In this document: one piece after another, positions 9,187 to 16,969 of the stretch | Numbering within the stretch: position 1 is the stretch's first letter | How the letters are laid out: each line of letters begins with the position of its first letter | Assembly (NCBI GenBank): GCA_905478295.1 | Contig: CAJQHZ010000001.1 | Location: 1 to 64,000, forward strand | From: an uncultured Flavobacteriales bacterium | Lineage (GTDB): Bacteria > Bacteroidota > Bacteroidia > Flavobacteriales > Schleiferiaceae | DNA length: 64,000 bases | Reading direction: 5' to 3' | Notes under the pieces: generated by a model | The model's input: the letters and a program-made list of their open reading frames with translations, nothing else | Databases searched by the model: none | Told to the model about the DNA's origin: nothing | Translations under genes and position numbers: made by a program

Positions 9187-9287
9187 AGTTAAAGATGAAT
9201 CTTCTTAATAATTAATTGTTCTACACTGCAAAATAATAGTAAAACTCCTGTTTTTGCAAAATAAAATTCCACTGACTACAGAAAGCC

Positions 9288-9295
9288 TACATTTG
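9288..9295 (+). promoter_or_regulatory. rhlE promoter -7 box
   Basis: TACATTTG matches TAnnTTTG. It lies 39 nt before the chosen ATG, a longer leader than most genes here. The longer upstream reading frame would start before this box, which supports the downstream start. Confidence 0.5.
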
Positions 9296-9334
9296 TACTG
9301 CTGCGTTAAGTTAACAGCAGCCAAAAAAGAAAAT

Positions 9335-10618
9335 ATGACCTTTGATTCATTGGGGCTTAAGCCTCAAATCCTATCTGCCTTAAAAGAACAAGGCTATACA
9401 CAACCTACACCTATTCAAGCCCAAAGCATTCCTGTCCTATTAGAGGGCTACGATTTACTCGGTACAGCTCAAACAGGCACGGGAAAGACGGCTGCATTTA
9501 CAATACCAATTATAGAGCATTTGCTAAATGCTCCTTCAGAACGCAAACGGCGTATAAAAGCATTAGTAGTTACGCCAACGCGTGAATTGGCCTTGCAGGT
9601 CGCCGAAAATGCCAAGCGTTATTCTTCGGGAACCGCTCTTCGTAGCGCCGTGATTTTCGGTGGTGTTGGTGCAAATCCTCAAATTGATCAGCTCAAAAGA
9701 GGTGTTGATATTTTGGTGGCTACGCCAGGACGGCTATTAGATTTACAGGGTCAGGGATACATCGACCTACGAAACTTAACACATTTTGTATTGGATGAAG
9801 CCGATCAAATGTTGGATATGGGCTTCATTCATGATATAAAAAAGTTACTGCGTTTAATTCCTTCAAAACGCCAAAGTCTATTTTTCTCAGCCACCATGCC
9901 CAAGTCTATCATGGAGTTAAGTGGACAGATCCTAAAGCCTAATTACAAGCAAGTTCGTATCGCTGTTGAGAAACCAACCGCAGAGCGCGTCTCGCAATGT
10001 GTGTATTACGTAAGCAAGAGTGAAAAGCCGTCATTGCTTATTCAATTGCTTAAAGAAGAATTAGAAGGTAGTGTGTTAGTCTTTGGAAGAACGAAGCATG
10101 GTTGCGATAAAGTCGTTCGAATCCTTGATAAAAAAGGCGTAAGTGCAGCAGCTATACACGGTAATAAAAGTCAAAATGCCCGTCAAAAAGCATTGAAAGG
10201 TTTTAAAGAGGGAAAAGTTCGTGTATTGGTAGCAACTGATATTGCAGCTCGAGGTATTGACATTTCGGGACTAGAACATGTGGTAAATTATGAACTTCCC
10301 AATATCTCTGAAACCTATGTTCACCGCATTGGCCGTACAGGACGTGCTGAGGCTTCCGGTTCGTCAATATCATTTTGTGCCGCAGATGAACGAGGCTATC
10401 TCAAGGATATTGAAAAACTTATAAAAGCGAAAGTACCGTTGATTGAGCAGCATCCATTTACAGAAGGTGCAGCTGAGGAATGGTCAATCCCAGAAAACCG
10501 TATTCCGGCTAAACAAGGACAACGTTCACAACGCGGGAATCGTGGTCCCAAGCAGGGTGGTAGAAACTCCCGTTCAGGAGCACCTGCTCGCGGTAAGCGA
10601 TCTTCGAGTAGACGCTAA
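9335..10618 (+). CDS. rhlE: DEAD-box RNA helicase, RhlE-like
   Basis: A 427-residue ATP-dependent RNA helicase starting MTFDSLGLKPQIL (Q-motif region, PTPIQAQSIP). Motifs occur in order: AQTGTGKT (I), PTRELALQ (Ia), TPGRLLD (Ib), VLDEADQM (II), SATMP (III), ATDIAARGID (V) and HRIGRTGR (VI). The C-terminal ~50 residues are basic and rich in R, G and S, typical for RNA binding. I rejected an in-frame upstream extension because it spans the promoter. Likely role: RNA remodelling in ribosome assembly or decay. The last 4 bp overlap the convergent glycosyltransferase gene. Confidence 0.93.
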   Translation: MTFDSLGLKPQILSALKEQGYTQPTPIQAQSIPVLLEGYDLLGTAQTGTGKTAAFTIPIIEHLLNAPSERKRRIKALVVTPTRELALQVAENAKRYSSGTALRSAVIFGGVGANPQIDQLKRGVDILVATPGRLLDLQGQGYIDLRNLTHFVLDEADQMLDMGFIHDIKKLLRLIPSKRQSLFFSATMPKSIMELSGQILKPNYKQVRIAVEKPTAERVSQCVYYVSKSEKPSLLIQLLKEELEGSVLVFGRTKHGCDKVVRILDKKGVSAAAIHGNKSQNARQKALKGFKEGKVRVLVATDIAARGIDISGLEHVVNYELPNISETYVHRIGRTGRAEASGSSISFCAADERGYLKDIEKLIKAKVPLIEQHPFTEGAAEEWSIPENRIPAKQGQRSQRGNRGPKQGGRNSRSGAPARGKRSSSRR

Positions 10619-11796
10619 TACTCGAGTAATTCCAATACTTTTTCTTCAAAACGAGCAGAAGTAAACTTCTTTATGGGAAACCCTAAAGGCCCTATACCTG
10701 ATTTGTGGATTAACTTATTCCAAAGAAACTGATCCGCGATGTGAGGAAGAATAAGCTGAGGTCTGTCAAATCGCAATGCACTATGCGTAGTGCCGGAGCC
10801 TCCATGGTGCACCACTGCACGAACGCGACTGAAAAGCCAATCGTAAGGAATGTCCTTGACTAGAAAGATGTTTTCGGGTAAAGGACTTTCTATTTCAATA
10901 CCGCCCCAACTGGAGTTGATGAAAATAGGTAGATCGTGTTTCTTACTCAGTAGTATTAGGGTTTGACCTACTTCTTTAGGTTTTGCATTGATCATTGAAC
11001 CAAATCCGACATACAAGGGATTCGGATGTTTTTCTATGAATCGTATTAAATCTTCTGAAGGCTCCCAATGCTTAGACTTATTGCGTTCACGAAAATCTGT
11101 AACCTTAACGTGTTCAGGCCAGTATTGAGGTTGCGGGAAGAGACGCTTTGAAATGGCGTATTCAACAGGTACGTTATTCAATAAAAAATTACGAACCTCT
11201 TTGCGTTTTAGAGGCGCCCAATTCCATTCTGTCATGATTTTATTGCCATAGCCTATAACTGCCTGGGAAATCAATGCTGAATTTGTGAGTTTATAGCTCA
11301 TCGTATTCCACAACTTGTTGTTGAATTGACCCATTCCTATAGCCGGCAATTCGCGAACCGGATGCAACAAACAAGGCATGGGAATGAGTAATTCCACGTT
11401 CCGCTTTACGCGCAAGGCCGCCATGACAGGGTAGGCACATTTGATGTGGTAAATGATTTTGTCCGGTTTGAAATTTAAATCTGCATCCCGCTGATCTCGG
11501 ATGAGTTGCTCCTGTAGGGGGCTCGTTTCTCGCAAAAGCTTAAAAAGCGTTCTTATTCGGCTAAAACCGGAGTCTATTTGCCCTATAATTTTTTTGACAT
11601 CAGGCGAGTCGATCAAGTCGAGGTATTCGTGAGTCATCGGGAAGAAATGAATACTCACTTCTGAGGCCAGTGAGCGAAATTGTTCCGGCATGCAAAAGGC
11701 AACTTCATGTCCAGCATCTTTAAGTTCTTCACCTAAGGCTAAATACGGTTCCATGTCTCCCCGAGAACCTAGGGTCATTAGTAGAATTCTCTCCAT
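10615..11796 (-). CDS. GT1-like glycosyltransferase (UDP-glycosyltransferase/YjiC type)
   Basis: A 393-residue GT-B fold enzyme. The N-terminus (ILLMTLGSRGDMEPYLALGE) matches the acceptor-domain start of sterol, macrolide and flavonoid glycosyltransferases. The C-terminal nucleotide-sugar domain has PLYVGFGSMINAKP and VVHHGGSGTTHSAL, the characteristic donor-binding motif, followed by PQLILPHIADQFLWN. No signal peptide is visible, so it probably works in the cytosol on a lipid or small-molecule acceptor. Acceptor and sugar are unknown. It stands alone, upstream of rhlE's 3' end and downstream of the tmRNA. Confidence 0.86.
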   Translation of the reverse strand: MERILLMTLGSRGDMEPYLALGEELKDAGHEVAFCMPEQFRSLASEVSIHFFPMTHEYLDLIDSPDVKKIIGQIDSGFSRIRTLFKLLRETSPLQEQLIRDQRDADLNFKPDKIIYHIKCAYPVMAALRVKRNVELLIPMPCLLHPVRELPAIGMGQFNNKLWNTMSYKLTNSALISQAVIGYGNKIMTEWNWAPLKRKEVRNFLLNNVPVEYAISKRLFPQPQYWPEHVKVTDFRERNKSKHWEPSEDLIRFIEKHPNPLYVGFGSMINAKPKEVGQTLILLSKKHDLPIFINSSWGGIEIESPLPENIFLVKDIPYDWLFSRVRAVVHHGGSGTTHSALRFDRPQLILPHIADQFLWNKLIHKSGIGPLGFPIKKFTSARFEEKVLELLEY

Positions 11797-11923
11797 ATTG
11801 GGAAGTTACGCCGTAATTCCTAAAAACATATTGAGAACAGGTAATAAAGCCTGTATCCGCCTCGCATCTGTGTCATTTTTCTTCATCCAACATCCTGAAG
11901 CAAACTTCGGATTTTGTCTAAAG

Positions 11924-11954
11924 AAAAAGCCAGCGTGTGAGCGCTGGCTTTTTT
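11924..11954 (-). terminator. tmRNA terminator
   Basis: A perfect 7-bp stem GCCAGCG/CGCTGGC (11929-11935 and 11942-11948) with a 6-nt loop is flanked by A5 on the left and T6 on the right. It lies directly downstream of ssrA on the minus strand. Confidence 0.8.
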
Positions 11955-11969
11955 ACTTCGATCGCCAAG

Positions 11970-12367
11970 TGGAGCTGGCGGGAATCGAACCCGCGTCCAA
12001 ACAAGGAAGCCTGAGGCTTTCTACATGCTTATCTTATGATTGAATTTTCGACCGATCTCTGAGCATAAGCACCCTAATCACAGCTTATCTTCTAGACTTG
12101 GGTTAGCCCGCGAAGCAAAGGCTAACTGCATTCCTGAATTTTCCACACCTCGTAATCAGTCGCCTCAGGACGGGGGCTCCTGCGAGATGTTCAGCTCCTA
12201 TACCTAGTATAGGATTAGCAAAATCGACATCCTGTCAGATTAAGCGGCCAAAGCGTAAGAATCTTCGCCAGTTATAAAAAATTGAAGCGGTGTATTAACG
12301 AGCTGCCCCTTCAGCGCTCGGCATGCTTACATCAACCTTCGGCTTGCTGTCAAAACCAGTCAGCCCC
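11970..12367 (-). ncRNA. ssrA: tmRNA (transfer-messenger RNA)
   Basis: About 398 nt. The 5' end reads GGGGCTGACTGG; the 3' end has the T-arm GCGGGTTCGATTCCCGC followed by CAGCTCC and discriminator A. GGGGCTG pairs with CAGCTCC and gives the G3-U70 wobble that alanyl-tRNA synthetase needs. CCA is not encoded and must be added. The tag reading frame lies at 12240-12269. tmRNA frees stalled ribosomes and tags the unfinished protein for proteolysis. Protein frames crossing this interval on the plus strand are spurious. Confidence 0.96.
12240..12269 (-). other. tmRNA tag-peptide reading frame (GEDSYALAA)
   Basis: Within ssrA the minus strand reads GGC GAA GAT TCT TAC GCT TTG GCC GCT TAA, giving the proteolysis tag GEDSYALAA and a stop. 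The YALAA end is the usual protease-recognised terminus. Taking GGC as the resume codon is by analogy with related tmRNAs. Confidence 0.88.
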
Positions 12368-12473
12368 AGAAAAGATGTGGTCCGCGAAGATACGCGAATT
12401 CTATGCCAATTATGTGCACATCAACAAAGGAACTATGCGAATACACGCTAAAATCATTACTATCTTTAAGCAT

Positions 12474-13667
12474 ATGAAAATCGGCATAGTAAGAGAGGGA
12501 AAGATTCCAATAGATAAGCGCGTTGCACTAATTCCAGAACACGCTGCGCAGTTAAAAGATAAATTTAAGTGTGAAATTGTGGTTCAGTCCTCGGCGATAC
12601 GGGCTATTTCGGACGAAGAATATGTCCGGCATGGCATCGATTTGCAACAAGATCTGTCCGATTGCGATGTGCTCTTCGGTGTTAAAGAGGTGCCGATACA
12701 TGATTTAATTCAAAGCAAAACCTATTTCTTTTTTTCACATACCTACAAGCAACAGCCCTACAACGCAAAACTGCTGCGAGCCTGTGTCGAACGTAATATT
12801 CGTTTGATTGATTACGAATTACTCAAGAAAAACGGGACTCGCGTGGTGGCATTTGGCCGATTTGCAGGATTGGTTGGTGCATACAATGGCCTTCGGGGAT
12901 GGGCTGAAAAATATGGACAATTTGTACTTAAGCCAGCACATGAATGTCATGACATGCAGGACATGTTCGATCAACTCAAAGGTATTGATTGGCCAGCAGA
13001 TCTGCGCATCCTACTTACAGGGAAAGGACGCGTGGCAGGCGGTGCGGTGGAGACTTTGAAGGCTGCTGGTATCCCAGAAATTGCACCAGAAGATGTTGAA
13101 AATTACGAGGGTTGTTTCTGGAGTCAGTTAGACGTGGAACACTATTATAGGACTAGCGACGGAAGTCCTTTTGATCGCAAGGCGCTCTTCGCGGATCCAA
13201 GCGGGTTTGAAAGTGATTTTATGAGGTATGCTCGATATGCCAAGCTGTATATCGCGGGGCATTATTACGACAGTCGTGCGCCGTTTATTTTCTCGAGAGC
13301 GGACGCGAAGCAGCCAGATTTTGCGATCACCTATGTGGCGGATATTAGTTGCGATATAGACGGTCCTGTGGCTTCTACGCTCCGGGCTTCAACTATTGCT
13401 GAACCCTTCTATGGCTATTTGGCAGCTGAAGAGAAGGAGGTAGCGCACGACCATCCTGAAGCAATAGGAGTGATGGCAGTGGATAACCTTCCATGTGAAT
13501 TACCCAGGGATGCTTCGTTGAGCTTTGGATCCGATTTAATGGAGCATGTGATTCCAGCGCTTTTTGACGGAGATAAAGAGCACATACTTTATCGTGCAAC
13601 GGAATGTGAAAACGGCGTGCTTGCAAAAGATTTTGAGTACCTACAAACCTATATAGATAAGGCGTAG
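12474..13667 (+). CDS. Saccharopine dehydrogenase-like oxidoreductase (LYS1/AASS type)
   Basis: A 397-residue protein of the alanine dehydrogenase/transhydrogenase superfamily. It starts MKIGIVREGKIPIDKRVALI, the N-terminal domain signature; an upstream extension would enter the tmRNA gene and is rejected. Landmarks are FGRFAGLVGAYNGLRGW, the NAD-binding glycine loop LTGKGRVAGGAVE, and a C-terminal ADISCDIDGPVASTLR and VDNLPCELPRDAS that match eukaryotic LYS1 and the AASS dehydrogenase part. Such enzymes split or form saccharopine with NAD in lysine metabolism. The stop overlaps meaB's GTG by one base. Confidence 0.8.
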   Translation: MKIGIVREGKIPIDKRVALIPEHAAQLKDKFKCEIVVQSSAIRAISDEEYVRHGIDLQQDLSDCDVLFGVKEVPIHDLIQSKTYFFFSHTYKQQPYNAKLLRACVERNIRLIDYELLKKNGTRVVAFGRFAGLVGAYNGLRGWAEKYGQFVLKPAHECHDMQDMFDQLKGIDWPADLRILLTGKGRVAGGAVETLKAAGIPEIAPEDVENYEGCFWSQLDVEHYYRTSDGSPFDRKALFADPSGFESDFMRYARYAKLYIAGHYYDSRAPFIFSRADAKQPDFAITYVADISCDIDGPVASTLRASTIAEPFYGYLAAEEKEVAHDHPEAIGVMAVDNLPCELPRDASLSFGSDLMEHVIPALFDGDKEHILYRATECENGVLAKDFEYLQTYIDKA

Positions 13668-14737
13668 TGGCTAAAAAAGCATTACATATCAGTAAAGGGG
13701 TAAAGGAAGCTCCATCGGTAAACCCGAGTTTACAAACTGGGAAGAGAACTAGCCGCACCTCGACGGAATTGGTAAAGGAAATTATTAAAGGCAATCGAAC
13801 GGCATTGGCTCAAGGTATTACGATGATTGAGAGTAATACAGCAGCAGATCAGAATCATGCTCGTGCACTTTTAAATGAATTGATGCCTTATACTGGAAAT
13901 AGTTTTCGCATCGGTGTAACAGGCGTACCTGGTGTAGGTAAAAGCACTTTTCTCGAATCGTATGGAAATACATTGCTGAAGTCAGATGAAGATGCGAAGG
14001 TTGCGGTTCTCGCGGTAGACCCATCTTCTGAAATCAGTAAAGGCTCAATTTTAGGCGATAAAACTCGAATGATGGAATTGGGCAAGCATGATCGTGCTTT
14101 TATACGTCCCAGCGCCTCTGGTGGCAACCTTGGTGGTATTGCAAAAAAGACTAGGGAGGTTATGTTACTTTGCGAGGCTGCTGGATTTAATTATATTTTC
14201 ATTGAGACCGTGGGTGTAGGTCAGAGTGAAACGTTGGTTTCAAAACTGGTCGACTGTTTTTTGTTTTTAGCAATGCCGGGCACTGGCGATGAATTGCAAG
14301 GTTTAAAAAAGGGCATCATGGAAATGGCAGATATTATCGCTGTCAATAAATCTGAGCCGCCAAACACCACTTCAGGGGAACGGAGTGCACTTTCGATTCG
14401 AAGTGCACTACAGCTCTTCTCAAACAAAGAATTTGATTGGCATCCTCCAGTTCTACTTGCGTCAGGATTGACGGGGTTTGGTTTTGATGAATTAGAGGCT
14501 GCACTAGAGCGTTACCAAAGGCACAGTCAAGGGAAAGGGTGGTTCGAGAAAAAACGTAAAGACCAACAGGCATACTGGTTTGAAAATTCTGTGCGCGAAG
14601 GAGTTTTTGAGCAATTACAAAAAGATAAGAATTGGCAAAAGCAGTATGAAAAACTGAGTATTGAGGTCGCAGATGGAAGCCTGAATCCCTTTGAGGCCAG
14701 CGAAAAATTAGTAAGAGCCCTAAAGGGTAAGGTTTAA
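13667..14737 (+). CDS. meaB: Methylmalonyl-CoA mutase-associated GTPase MeaB (ArgK family)
   Basis: A 356-residue G3E-type GTPase. The P-loop GVTGVPGVGKST is at residues 83-94; AVDPSSEISKGSILGDKTRM (switch region), IFIETVGVGQSE (DxxG-like region) and VNKSE (G4; most relatives have NKAD/NKSD) follow. MeaB loads and protects adenosylcobalamin in methylmalonyl-CoA mutase. No mutase gene is in this window, so its partner is elsewhere. It starts at GTG, overlapping the previous stop (TAGTG), which suggests translational coupling. The last 4 bp overlap the convergent DUF7935-like gene. Confidence 0.93.
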   Translation: MAKKALHISKGVKEAPSVNPSLQTGKRTSRTSTELVKEIIKGNRTALAQGITMIESNTAADQNHARALLNELMPYTGNSFRIGVTGVPGVGKSTFLESYGNTLLKSDEDAKVAVLAVDPSSEISKGSILGDKTRMMELGKHDRAFIRPSASGGNLGGIAKKTREVMLLCEAAGFNYIFIETVGVGQSETLVSKLVDCFLFLAMPGTGDELQGLKKGIMEMADIIAVNKSEPPNTTSGERSALSIRSALQLFSNKEFDWHPPVLLASGLTGFGFDELEAALERYQRHSQGKGWFEKKRKDQQAYWFENSVREGVFEQLQKDKNWQKQYEKLSIEVADGSLNPFEASEKLVRALKGKV

Positions 14738-15255
14738 AAGTTACGAGCTGCTTCGTGCTTAAGTAACAGGATGGCAGCTTTCGTTGGAAAGATATCTCCC
14801 GTCATTTCAAGTTCGATCAACTTTCGACTTAAATCTCCTGCGGTAGCTTCTGCGCCTAATTCTACTGCTGTTTTGTTGATTAAAGAAACGACTTGACTTT
14901 TCGCGCTCACCACGTGATTCCATGCGCTATCGGTTACATAAACCTGTTGTGAAATATTGTAGTCAAATTCACTCCGTACCGCGCTGACAAGGGCTTTTCT
15001 ATAACTAACTACGTCTAAGTTACCAGGCTTTACACGAAGTACGAGACGATTTGGGCTGATGCGTTCTAGAAGTACAATTATACGCTCATAGGCTTGAAAA
15101 CGCATAGGAAGCGCCTTTTTCTGGAGGTTTTTGCGCAAGTAAAACTGACGTCTTTTTTCTTCGTTGTCAACAAAGTTTGACAGCAGTAAATAGGTGAGCA
15201 ACAGCATTAAAGCCGCTGGAAATGTATACTTGAGGATTTCAATAAATGCTTCCAT
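14734..15255 (-). CDS. DUF7935-like membrane-anchored protein
   Basis: A 173-residue protein starting MEAFIEILKYTF; an upstream ATG adds six residues. One N-terminal transmembrane helix (about 8-27, PAALMLLLTYLLLSNFV) is followed by a charged cytosolic part with long helices (NEEKRRQFYLRKNLQKKALP; YERIIVLLERISPNRLVLRV). A small alpha/beta stretch follows, with a C-terminal helix ending LLLKHEAARNF. It resembles a family of short conserved Bacteroidota proteins of unknown function. It is divergent from the aminotransferase gene and convergent with meaB. Confidence 0.65.
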   Translation of the reverse strand: MEAFIEILKYTFPAALMLLLTYLLLSNFVDNEEKRRQFYLRKNLQKKALPMRFQAYERIIVLLERISPNRLVLRVKPGNLDVVSYRKALVSAVRSEFDYNISQQVYVTDSAWNHVVSAKSQVVSLINKTAVELGAEATAGDLSRKLIELEMTGDIFPTKAAILLLKHEAARNF

Positions 15256-15264
15256 GAAAATGTC

Positions 15265-15292
15265 TTGAGGCATACAAATATCGTTATTTTTG
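15265..15292 (+). promoter_or_regulatory. Aminotransferase operon promoter
   Basis: TTG at 15265-15267, a 17-nt spacer, then TATTTTTG at 15285-15292 match the Bacteroidota promoter. The box ends 21 nt before the ATG at 15314. Confidence 0.65.
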
Positions 15293-15313
15293 CCACCATA
15301 TTATACTTTAACC

Positions 15314-16513
15314 ATGGAATCACTTTCAAAAAGAGCACAGGAGATGGGGCTGCCTATGACCATTGAGATGGCTAAAAAGGCACGCGAGTTAAGCGCGACA
15401 GGTAAAAATGTTATTAGTCTTTCTCTTGGTGAGCCAGATTTTGATACTCCAGATTTTATCAAGGAAGCCGCTGCTCAGGCGATGGAAGAGAATTACACCC
15501 ATTACATGCCGGTTCCAGGATTTACAGATGTTCGTGAAAGTATCGCGGCTAAATTCAAGCGCGACAATGGAATCGACTACACTGCGAATCAGATAGTGAT
15601 CAGTACAGGGGCAAAACAAAGTTTATTGAACATTTTCTTAGCCTTAGTTAATCCTGGCGAGGAGGTCATTATTCCCGCGCCATACTGGGTAAGTTATATG
15701 GATCAGGCAAAGTATTGCGGCGCCGAGGTAAAAGTCCTTCCGACTACAATGGAAGGTGGATTTAAAATTACTGCGGACCAGTTAGAGGCGGCCATTACAA
15801 CTAAATCTAAAGTGCTTATTTTCTCTTCGCCAAACAATCCTTGTGGCGCGATATATAGTAAAGAAGATTTGGCAGCGATTGCTGCCGTAGTTGCAAAGTA
15901 TCCTAACCTGTATATAATTTCTGACGAGATTTATGAACTATTAAACTACGGTGAGGTAGATCATGTCTCCATAGCAAGTTTTCCTGAGGTATATAAGCAA
16001 ACCATTACCGTTAACGGGTTATCAAAAGGATTTGCTATGACCGGTTGGCGCGTGGGTTATATTGGCGCACCTGAATGGATTGCCAAAGCATGTACAAAGT
16101 TCCAGTCGAATTTCACCTCTGGAACCAATTCAATTGCACAGCGTGCATGTAAGACTGCATTGGAAGTTGATCCTTCTTCTGTCGATTACATGATCAAAAA
16201 ATTTGCGAGTCGACGCGAGAAAATGGTGGGATGGATAAAAGAGGTTCCGGGTTTTGAATTAGAAACGCCTCCGGGTGCATTTTACGTCTTTCCGAGGATT
16301 ACTTCGTTGTTAGGAAAGAAGTTTAACGGGAGCATATTAAAGAATTCTTTAGACGTAAGTATGTATCTTTTGGAAGAAGGCTTGGTTAGTACAGTTCCGG
16401 GAGACGCATTTGGATTAGCAGGTTACATCAGGTTTTCTTATGCGGCGGCGGAAACAGAGTTGGAAGAAGCAGTAAAGCGTGTGAAAGTCGCGGTATCTAA
16501 TTTAGAGGACTAG
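15314..16513 (+). CDS. Class I aminotransferase (aspartate aminotransferase-like)
   Basis: A 399-residue PLP enzyme of fold type I, starting MESLSKRAQEMGL. An upstream TTG start would lie on the promoter box. It shows SLGEPDFDTP, the YWVSY aromatic ring-stacking loop, SSPNNPCGAIY (Asn of the active site), IISDEIYELL (Asp to pyridine N), the Schiff-base Lys238 in NGLSKGFAMTGWRVGY and IRFSYA with the substrate carboxylate Arg. The subgroup includes bacterial Asp and prephenate aminotransferases; I cannot separate them. It heads a likely operon with the DUF6165-like gene and perhaps trkH. Confidence 0.92.
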   Translation: MESLSKRAQEMGLPMTIEMAKKARELSATGKNVISLSLGEPDFDTPDFIKEAAAQAMEENYTHYMPVPGFTDVRESIAAKFKRDNGIDYTANQIVISTGAKQSLLNIFLALVNPGEEVIIPAPYWVSYMDQAKYCGAEVKVLPTTMEGGFKITADQLEAAITTKSKVLIFSSPNNPCGAIYSKEDLAAIAAVVAKYPNLYIISDEIYELLNYGEVDHVSIASFPEVYKQTITVNGLSKGFAMTGWRVGYIGAPEWIAKACTKFQSNFTSGTNSIAQRACKTALEVDPSSVDYMIKKFASRREKMVGWIKEVPGFELETPPGAFYVFPRITSLLGKKFNGSILKNSLDVSMYLLEEGLVSTVPGDAFGLAGYIRFSYAAAETELEEAVKRVKVAVSNLED

Positions 16514-16524
16514 GTCCATTTACT

Positions 16525-16914
16525 TTGAAAATAGAAGTTTCGAACGGCGAGATATTAGATAAGGTTTCCATTTTAGAGATAAAATTGGAGCGTATTTCTG
16601 ATGTTCAAAAGCTAAGTAATATTCAGAATGAATGGGATGCATTGCAAAACGCGGTGAAAATCATTACCGGATTAGCGAATCCCAAAGAGGAGTTTCACCA
16701 AGCAGTAAAGGCACTTAGAACTACTAATGAGGAGCTCTGGGATGTTGAAGATGCCTTACGCTCAAAAGAAAAGGCAAAGGATTTCGGAGATACCTTTATT
16801 GCATCGGCTCGAGAAGTATATGTTTTGAATGATCAACGTGCTGCCTTAAAGAGCACAATCAATATCCTTACAGGCTCTAATCTTCGAGAAGAAAAATCGT
16901 ACGAAGGCTATTGA
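16525..16914 (+). CDS. DUF6165-like small coiled protein (TTG start)
   Basis: A 129-residue, mostly helical, charged cytosolic protein. It starts MKIEVSNGEILDKVSILEIK from a TTG codon; no ATG lies nearby, and the first residues match the family beginning. A central helical hairpin contains RTTNEELWDVEDALRSKEK. The function is unknown; relatives often occur near glycan or envelope genes. It is 11 bp behind the aminotransferase and probably co-transcribed with it. Confidence 0.65.
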   Translation: MKIEVSNGEILDKVSILEIKLERISDVQKLSNIQNEWDALQNAVKIITGLANPKEEFHQAVKALRTTNEELWDVEDALRSKEKAKDFGDTFIASAREVYVLNDQRAALKSTINILTGSNLREEKSYEGY

Positions 16915-16969
16915 GGTAAAAGTCATTTAAAGTAATAGTCCTAACTTCGAGTTAAGAGAAAAAAAGAAT

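Noticed and set aside
9298-9320. CTGCTG/CAGCAG hairpin upstream of rhlE
   Set aside because: It begins 3 nt after the -7 box, so the transcript start would fall inside the first arm; not a credible leader structure.
11690-12043. 117-codon plus-strand frame
   Set aside because: It is antisense to the glycosyltransferase start and covers the tmRNA terminator and 3' end; no protein-like composition.
12282-12473. In-frame N-terminal extension of the saccharopine-dehydrogenase-like gene
   Set aside because: It lies largely inside the tmRNA gene on the other strand and the family starts at MKIGIVRE (12474).
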